A stretch of DNA of 5,728 bases. Origin: Desulfotignum sp. (GTDB taxonomy: Bacteria > Desulfobacterota > Desulfobacteria > Desulfobacterales > Desulfobacteraceae). The stretch spans positions 1-5,728 of the forward strand of contig JAABRW010000418.1 of NCBI GenBank assembly GCA_011390695.1, written 5' to 3'. Positions 1 through 3,891 of this stretch are shown here, piece by piece. Position 1 is the stretch's first letter; each line of letters opens with the position of its first letter. A program made the translations under genes and the position numbers. The notes below the pieces were generated by a model. The model was not told the DNA's origin and ran no database searches. It saw only the letters and a list, made by a program, of their open reading frames with translations.

Positions 1-1
1 G

Positions 2-394
2 GAACCTGTTGATCTGTACCCGGTCTTCACCTTTTCACAGCTCAATTTTTCATCAGATAAACAACTGCCCCTTGTTCTCATTGCCCGGGCTGCCGGTATA
101 TCCTTTAAAACCCTTAAAATCATGAATCCGGAGATCAGGGGGTATTATCTTTCACCCGGCAGGGCAAGCCTGCTGGTGCCAAAGGGTAGTGAAAAAGATT
201 TCAACACACGGTTTGCTGATTTGTATGAACAGTGGCAAACCCGGACCCATAAAAAATTTCACATCGTAAAATCAGGGGAAAGTCTTATCAGTATAGCCAA
301 AGAATATAATATGTCCCTGGCTGCTTTGCTGCGGCTCAACAACATTTCTTTGAAAAAAATGATTCATCCAGGGGACAGGCTGGTGGTCAAATAG
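2..394 (+). CDS. Lytic murein transglycosylase, MltD-like, C-terminal part with LysM domain (5' truncated)
   Basis: The reading frame is open from base 2 to the TAG at 392-394, giving 131 visible residues; the real start and the catalytic SLT (GH23) domain lie left of the window. The internal ATG at 122 is not a likely start because the conserved sequence begins upstream of it. The first part contains a segment around 'LVLIARAAGISFKTLKIMNP' and then 'LLVPKG', which resembles the linker between the SLT domain and the LysM repeats in MltD-family enzymes. Bases 257-391 encode one complete LysM, with 'FHIVKSGESL' at its start and 'IHPGDRLVVK' at its end. LysM binds peptidoglycan glycan chains. 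MltD enzymes cleave the MurNAc-GlcNAc bond with formation of 1,6-anhydroMurNAc, in the periplasm and usually anchored to the outer membrane. Only one LysM is seen here, although further repeats could lie upstream. The gene converges on the minus-strand run and its last 8 bases overlap the next gene. The family call rests on the C-terminal part only. Confidence 0.8.
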   Translation, partial: EPVDLYPVFTFSQLNFSSDKQLPLVLIARAAGISFKTLKIMNPEIRGYYLSPGRASLLVPKGSEKDFNTRFADLYEQWQTRTHKKFHIVKSGESLISIAKEYNMSLAALLRLNNISLKKMIHPGDRLVVK

Positions 395-569
395 GATAAT
401 CAATGCTGGTATTGTGACTGGCAGTATTGTTTGAATCGTCTTTTTTGGTTTTTTGTTGTTTTTTTAAACACATCCGGTCTTCCCGAATGATGGCACAAAG
501 TTTGGGGTTATGCAACTCCCTGCAGGTTGAGTGATTGTACAAGGGGCATTCAGGATGTTGTTTGGACAT
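387..569 (-). CDS. Small four-cysteine protein of unknown function
   Basis: This gene codes for a 60-residue protein that I do not recognise as a named family. Its first half holds four cysteines at near-regular spacing: C8, C16, C25 and C34 (gaps of 7, 8 and 8 residues), in the context 'CPLYNHSTC', 'PKLC' and 'EDRMC'. The second half is Lys/Gln-rich and then Asn/Ser-rich, and looks disordered. No signal peptide or membrane segment is visible, so a cytosolic metal-binding or Fe-S fold is possible but unproven. Evidence that it is real: AAGGAA lies 5 bases before the ATG, a plausible promoter lies at 611-639, it is on the same strand as the two genes before it, and the cysteine pattern is unlike random translation. 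It starts 87 bases after the coiled-coil gene and ends 8 bases inside the convergent transglycosylase gene. The gene call is moderately secure; the function is unknown. Confidence 0.6.
   Translation of the reverse strand: MSKQHPECPLYNHSTCRELHNPKLCAIIREDRMCLKKQQKTKKDDSNNTASHNTSIDYPI
401..446 (+). terminator. Possible weak terminator after the transglycosylase gene
   Basis: CAATGCTG (401-408) can pair with CAGTATTG (422-429) as an 8-bp stem with one G-U pair and a 13-base loop. A run of six T begins at 441, about 11 bases past the stem, with more T runs up to 465. The stem is not GC rich and the T run is not adjacent, so this is a poor match to a classical intrinsic terminator. The same bases encode the tail of the overlapping minus-strand gene. 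Confidence 0.25.
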
Positions 570-574
570 GTCGG

Positions 575-580
575 TTCCTT
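575..580 (-). promoter_or_regulatory. Ribosome binding site of the small cysteine protein
   Basis: On the minus strand AAGGAA lies 5 bases before the ATG at 569. It is the main support for this start and for the short gene being translated. Confidence 0.55.
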
Positions 581-610
581 ATGTCAATGGGTGGTCCGGC
601 AGATGGTTCA

Positions 611-639
611 GATATAACCCAATTTGCTTAAGAGTTCAA
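611..639 (-). promoter_or_regulatory. Candidate sigma-70 promoter for the small cysteine protein
   Basis: On the minus strand TTGAAC (634-639) and TATATC (611-616) are separated by exactly 17 bases. Each box matches the sigma-70 consensus at 4 of 6 positions. A start near 604 would give a leader of about 35 bases ending in the AAGGAA site. The small gene could therefore be transcribed on its own as well as by read-through from upstream. This comes from motif inspection only. Confidence 0.35.
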
Positions 640-648
640 CCCAAATTT
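616..648. repeat. Short imperfect direct repeat
   Basis: AACCCAATTT (616-625) recurs as AACCCAAATTT (638-648), with start points 22 bases apart, about two helical turns. The pair spans the candidate promoter of the small cysteine gene, so it could be a tandem binding site. It is short enough to be chance in AT-rich DNA. Confidence 0.3.
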
Positions 649-656
649 CCACAAGG

Positions 657-1580
657 TCATTGGTTCAGGGTATCTTCAGAAATGGTATCTGAAGCAGGTG
701 ATTCCGTGTCCAGTAAAGGTTCGGGCGGTGTATCTGCGGTTCCGTTTCTTTTCTTTTTGGTTTGGTCATCACCGGAAGGCAGGGGGGATAATGCAGGGCT
801 TGTAATTTTTTGTTCCAGGTCTGTAACAGCCCTATCCAGGGCGGCTTCCAGATCTGCAAACCGCCGGGCCAGTTCTTTGCGGGTCAGGACCTGGTTTTCT
901 ACATCCTTGATCTTTTTGTCCAGAAGACTTATGTTTTTTTGCAGCGTCTGAAGTTCTACCATCCCGGCTTCCATGGTTTCTGCAAGTGCAAAAATTTTTT
1001 CTTCCAGACCACGCTGAATTTTTTCCAACTCCTCCTGATACGTTCGGAGCGTGCTCTGAAGCGATGCATTGATTCGCTCCATCTGGGCCACATTGGCTTT
1101 GTCCTGGTTTGCATTGTTCTGGATGCGCTGATCATGTCTGGCCAAAGCCGCATCCACCCGTTCGATGCTGGTATCCATCTCTTTTGCATCCACTTTGGAG
1201 GCGATCAGTTTTGCTGTCTGGTTTTCAAGGGAGTGGAGTTTTTTTTCCAGTATCGGCATTTTATCATCCAGAGCAAACCGGTTCTTGGCGATTCTTACAT
1301 CCAGGGCATTGAGTTTTTCTTCAGACTGGCGAAGCAATTGTTCCACCTGATTGTTTTTTGAAATATCTGCGTCCACAACCTGATCCTTGATGTCCAGATA
1401 AATGAAAAACAGCACCACACCAATGAATACCGGAAGCATTACCGAAATAATGGTCACCCGGTTGGACAATTTATCAATTTTCAGGGTATTGAGTTCCTGA
1501 AGATAAGAAGAAGAAGCAATGCTGTCGCGGTCTTCTTCAGACAGATCAGATACATCGCTGTGAAAGTCTTTCAGGCTCAT
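657..1580 (-). CDS. Single-pass membrane protein with long coiled coil, function unknown
   Basis: This gene codes for a 307-residue protein that I cannot place in a named family. Residues 1-40 are polar and acidic (for example 'SEEDRDS'). Residues 42-62 form one clear hydrophobic helix ('VMLPVFIGVVLFFIYL'), preceded by K35, K37 and R41, which by the positive-inside rule suggests a cytoplasmic N-terminus. Residues about 66-260 are highly charged, rich in Glu, Lys, Leu, Gln and Ala, with heptad-like spacing and no proline except P109, consistent with a long coiled coil that would lie in the periplasm. Residues 261-307 are a Pro/Ser/Thr/Asp-rich tail, probably disordered. There is no Cys or Trp and no enzymatic motif. 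GGGAGG lies 9 bases before the ATG, which fixes the start. The gene follows guaA by 39 bases on the same strand, so it is probably co-transcribed. A structural or scaffold role at the envelope is only a guess. Confidence 0.75.
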   Translation of the reverse strand: MSLKDFHSDVSDLSEEDRDSIASSSYLQELNTLKIDKLSNRVTIISVMLPVFIGVVLFFIYLDIKDQVVDADISKNNQVEQLLRQSEEKLNALDVRIAKNRFALDDKMPILEKKLHSLENQTAKLIASKVDAKEMDTSIERVDAALARHDQRIQNNANQDKANVAQMERINASLQSTLRTYQEELEKIQRGLEEKIFALAETMEAGMVELQTLQKNISLLDKKIKDVENQVLTRKELARRFADLEAALDRAVTDLEQKITSPALSPLPSGDDQTKKKRNGTADTPPEPLLDTESPASDTISEDTLNQ

Positions 1581-1619
1581 GAAACGATTCCTCCCGATAT
1601 CTTCAGGATTTGCACCATA

Positions 1620-3149
1620 TTATTCCCACTCAATAGTACCCGGTGGTTTTGAAGTGATATCATAGACCACCCTGTTGATATCTTCCACTTCATTTATGAT
1701 GCGATTGGATATTTTCCCCAGAAGGGTGTGGGGCAGTTTTGCCCAGTCTGCAGTCATGGCATCGTTACTGGTCACAGCCCTGATGGCCACACAGTTGCCA
1801 AAGGTTCTTTTGTCACCCATGACCCCCACACTTTTTATTGGCAGAAGCACGGCAAAAGACTGCCAGAGTTTCCGGTAAAAACCGGCTTTTCGTATCTCTT
1901 CCAGTAATATGGTGTCTGTCTGTCTCAGTATATCCAGCCGCTCAGGTGTGATATCACCCATTATTCTGATGGCAAGTCCCGGCCCTGGAAAAGGCTGGCG
2001 CCATATCAGATCTTCATGAATTCCCAGTGTCAACCCCAGTTTTCTGACCTCATCTTTGAACAAAAGCTGCAAAGGCTCTATGAGTTTGAGCTTCATTTTT
2101 TTGGGAAGTCCGCCCACATTATGATGGGACTTGATAATGGAAGTGGGTCCGCCAAAAGCGGATTTGGATTCAATGATATCCGGATAAAGGGTTCCCTGAC
2201 CCAAAAAACCGGCCCCCGGGATTTTTTTTGCTTCAGCATCAAACACCTGGATAAAGAGGCTGCCTATGATTTTTCGTTTGGTTTCCGGATCAGTCACCCC
2301 TTTGAGGGCGGCAAGAAAGATTTCAGCGGCATCCACAAACTTGATATTCATATCCAGGTTTGCAACAAGGCGTTTTTCCAGCTGGATTTTTTCATTGTGC
2401 CGCAATAGCCCGTTGTCAACAAATATACAATACAGATTTTTCCCGATAGCTTTGTGAATCAGGGTGGCAGCCACTGATGAATCCACACCGCCGGAAAGAC
2501 CCATGATAACTTTTTGATCTCCCACTGCATCCCTGATCTGGGAAATGGCACCCTCGGAAAAAGATTTCATGGTCCAGTTTTTTTCACATTGGCATATATC
2601 AAATAAAAAATGTTTGATCATCAATGTGCCATTGACTGAATGCTCTACTTCCGGGTGGAACTGGAGCCCGTAAAACTGTTTTTTGCCATGGGCCACAGCA
2701 GCAATGGCGGTATTTTCCGTGGAAGCGGTTACCACAAACCCTTTGGGCAGTTCTTTGGCACTGTCCCCGTGGCTCATCCAGCACTGAAAGGCTGGTTCCA
2801 TATCCTTGAACAGAGGGTTGTCTGCTGTTATCTGCAGACGGGCAAATCCATATTCTCTTTTTTGGGCACGCTGGATCACGCCTCCCAGGGCATGCATCAT
2901 ATAATGCATGCCGTAACAGATGCCGAGTACGGGTATTCCCAGATCAAACAGGGCGGTATCCACAGACGGGCTGTTTTCTTCGTAGATACTGGCAGGGCCG
3001 CCCGAGAGGATGATGCCTTTGGGATTGAGCTCCTTTATTCTGTCAAGGGAGATATCTGCAGGCTCCACCTGGCAATATACATTATGTTCCCGCACCCGTC
3101 TGGCAATGAGCTGATTGAACTGGGACCCGAAATCAATAACGATTATCAT
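1620..3149 (-). CDS. guaA: GMP synthase (glutamine-hydrolysing)
   Basis: GuaA converts XMP, ATP and glutamine to GMP, the last step of de novo guanine nucleotide synthesis, in the cytosol. The 509 residues are close to the usual length of about 510-525. Residues 1-188 are a class I glutamine amidotransferase: 'DFGSQ' at the start, 'LSGGPASIYE' at 48-57, catalytic Cys78 in 'GICYG', and His165 and Glu167 in 'FHPEVEH'. Residues from about 195 form the ATP pyrophosphatase domain with the PP-loop 'SGGVDSS' at 219-225, followed by 'GQGTLYPDIIES' and 'RQPFPGPGLAIR'. The C-terminal dimerisation domain ends in 'SKPPGTIEWE', typical of complete GuaA. One oddity is that residue 82 is His where the amidotransferase motif normally has Gln. 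GGGGA lies 8 bases before the ATG. The usual partner guaB is not next to it; it is transcribed away from efp and leads into the coiled-coil gene. Identity is very secure. Confidence 0.98.
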   Translation of the reverse strand: MIIVIDFGSQFNQLIARRVREHNVYCQVEPADISLDRIKELNPKGIILSGGPASIYEENSPSVDTALFDLGIPVLGICYGMHYMMHALGGVIQRAQKREYGFARLQITADNPLFKDMEPAFQCWMSHGDSAKELPKGFVVTASTENTAIAAVAHGKKQFYGLQFHPEVEHSVNGTLMIKHFLFDICQCEKNWTMKSFSEGAISQIRDAVGDQKVIMGLSGGVDSSVAATLIHKAIGKNLYCIFVDNGLLRHNEKIQLEKRLVANLDMNIKFVDAAEIFLAALKGVTDPETKRKIIGSLFIQVFDAEAKKIPGAGFLGQGTLYPDIIESKSAFGGPTSIIKSHHNVGGLPKKMKLKLIEPLQLLFKDEVRKLGLTLGIHEDLIWRQPFPGPGLAIRIMGDITPERLDILRQTDTILLEEIRKAGFYRKLWQSFAVLLPIKSVGVMGDKRTFGNCVAIRAVTSNDAMTADWAKLPHTLLGKISNRIINEVEDINRVVYDITSKPPGTIEWE

Positions 3150-3213
3150 GTAACATTTCCCCGAGGTAAAATTTTTTTCAAACTATCATATTTCCTATAA
3201 ACCGGGTAAAATT

Positions 3214-3239
3214 GCAAGATGTTTTTATCTGGATCTTGC
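3214..3239. repeat. 7-bp inverted repeat at the predicted guaA transcription start
   Basis: GCAAGAT (3214-3220) and ATCTTGC (3233-3239) are perfect inverted copies around a 12-base spacer, and one further outer pair (T3212 with A3241) matches after a single mismatch. The dyad covers roughly +1 to +27 of the predicted guaA transcript. It could be an operator for a dimeric repressor or a 5'-end hairpin in the mRNA. It does not resemble a purine riboswitch. Confidence 0.4.
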
Positions 3240-3246
3240 CAATATT

Positions 3247-3275
3247 CTTATATTATGATTTATTGGGCCTGTTAA
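3247..3275 (-). promoter_or_regulatory. Candidate sigma-70 promoter of guaA
   Basis: On the minus strand TTAACA (3270-3275) and TATAAG (3247-3252) stand exactly 17 bases apart, each a 5 of 6 match to consensus. Transcription would begin near 3240, leaving a leader of about 90 bases before the guaA ATG. This is the best promoter match I found in the divergent gap. It rests on motif inspection, without start-site data. Confidence 0.5.
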
Positions 3276-3301
3276 TCCTGATGCGGCCAAACACGTACAA
3301 T
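3272..3301 (+). promoter_or_regulatory. Candidate weak promoter of efp
   Basis: TACAAT (3296-3301) matches the -10 consensus at 5 of 6 positions, but TTAATC (3272-3277), 18 bases upstream, is a poor -35. Transcription would start near 3308 and give a leader of about 20 bases that still contains the AGGAG ribosome site. Its -35 overlaps the guaA -35 by four bases on the opposite strand. No stronger plus-strand promoter is visible in the gap. Confidence 0.3.
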
Positions 3302-3327
3302 TATATTTCAAAAACTAGGAGCAATGC

Positions 3328-3891
3328 ATGTATTTAGCATCTGATTTAAGGAAAGGATTGAAATTTGAAATTGACGGTGAACCTTATGTTATCGTCGGAT
3401 TTGAATTCAAAAAACCCGGCAAAGGGCAGTCTCTTTATAAATGCAAACTCAAGAACATGATAACCGGTGCCCAGTTTGAAAGAACCTACCGGTCAGGAGA
3501 TAAATTTGAAAAAGCCGATCTGGAAGAACAGGAGATGGAGTACCTGTATGCAGACAGGGATGCCTATTGCTTCATGAATACCGGCAATTATGAACAGATA
3601 TTTCTCACCAGGGATCAGTTGGACGACGTGATGGATCTGTTAAAGGAAAATACGGTGTGTACGGTACTGCTGCATAACCAGAAACCCATTGGCGTGACCC
3701 TGCCCAATTTCATTACCCTTACCGTTACCAAAACCGAGCCCTGGGCCAAAGGAGACACGGCCACAGGCAGCACCAAGCCTGCCACCCTTGAAACCGGATT
3801 TGAAATCCAGGTGCCGCCGTTCATCGAAGAAGGCCAGCTGGTCAAAATCGATACCCGCACCAAAGAATATGTTGAAAGGGCCAATGCATAA
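3328..3891 (+). CDS. efp: Translation elongation factor P
   Basis: EF-P binds between the ribosomal P and E sites and restores peptide bond formation at stretches of consecutive prolines. The protein has 187 residues, the normal bacterial length. Domain I (about 1-64) begins 'MYLASDLRKGLKFEIDGEPY' and carries the exposed loop 'KKPGKGQ' with Lys32 at the tip, the position that is post-translationally modified. Lysine at this site fits the lysylated (EpmA/EpmB) or other lysine-modified EF-P classes and excludes the arginine-rhamnosyl (EarP) class. Domain II covers about 66-127, and domain III ends in 'GQLVKIDTRTKEYVERA', a standard EF-P C-terminus. AGGAG (3317-3321) lies 6 bases before the ATG at 3328; the ATG at 3324 is out of frame. 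No modification-enzyme gene is in view. The stop codon overlaps the start proposed for the downstream kinase, and no terminator lies between them. Identity is very secure. Confidence 0.97.
   Translation: MYLASDLRKGLKFEIDGEPYVIVGFEFKKPGKGQSLYKCKLKNMITGAQFERTYRSGDKFEKADLEEQEMEYLYADRDAYCFMNTGNYEQIFLTRDQLDDVMDLLKENTVCTVLLHNQKPIGVTLPNFITLTVTKTEPWAKGDTATGSTKPATLETGFEIQVPPFIEEGQLVKIDTRTKEYVERANA
3875..3880 (+). promoter_or_regulatory. Possible ribosome binding site of the hybrid kinase
   Basis: AAAGGG ends 3 bases before the ATG at 3884, so the spacing is short. It lies inside the last efp codons. The alternative ATG at 3920 has only GGAAAG (3900-3905), 14 bases away. This slightly favours 3884, with translation coupled to the end of efp. 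Confidence 0.3.

Noticed and set aside
122..394. Independent small LysM protein starting at ATG 122
   Set aside because: The frame is open to the left edge and the upstream residues match the MltD-type region before LysM, so this is the end of a larger gene.
535..1361. Two overlapping plus-strand open frames (535-951 and 810-1361) opposite the coiled-coil gene
   Set aside because: The minus-strand product has a coherent membrane helix, coiled coil and strong ribosome site. The plus-strand products are Phe/Cys-rich reverse readings without plausible starts.
2222..2229. Eight-T run in guaA as a frameshift or pseudogene signal
   Set aside because: The guaA frame stays intact across it and the protein is full length with conserved motifs on both sides.
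2640..3200. 186-codon plus-strand open frame opposite guaA
   Set aside because: The region encodes the conserved amidotransferase domain on the minus strand; the plus-strand frame is a shadow.
3150..3327. Purine riboswitch or other structured leader upstream of guaA
   Set aside because: I looked for the conserved purine aptamer core and a three-way junction and did not see them. Only the short 7-bp dyad stands out.
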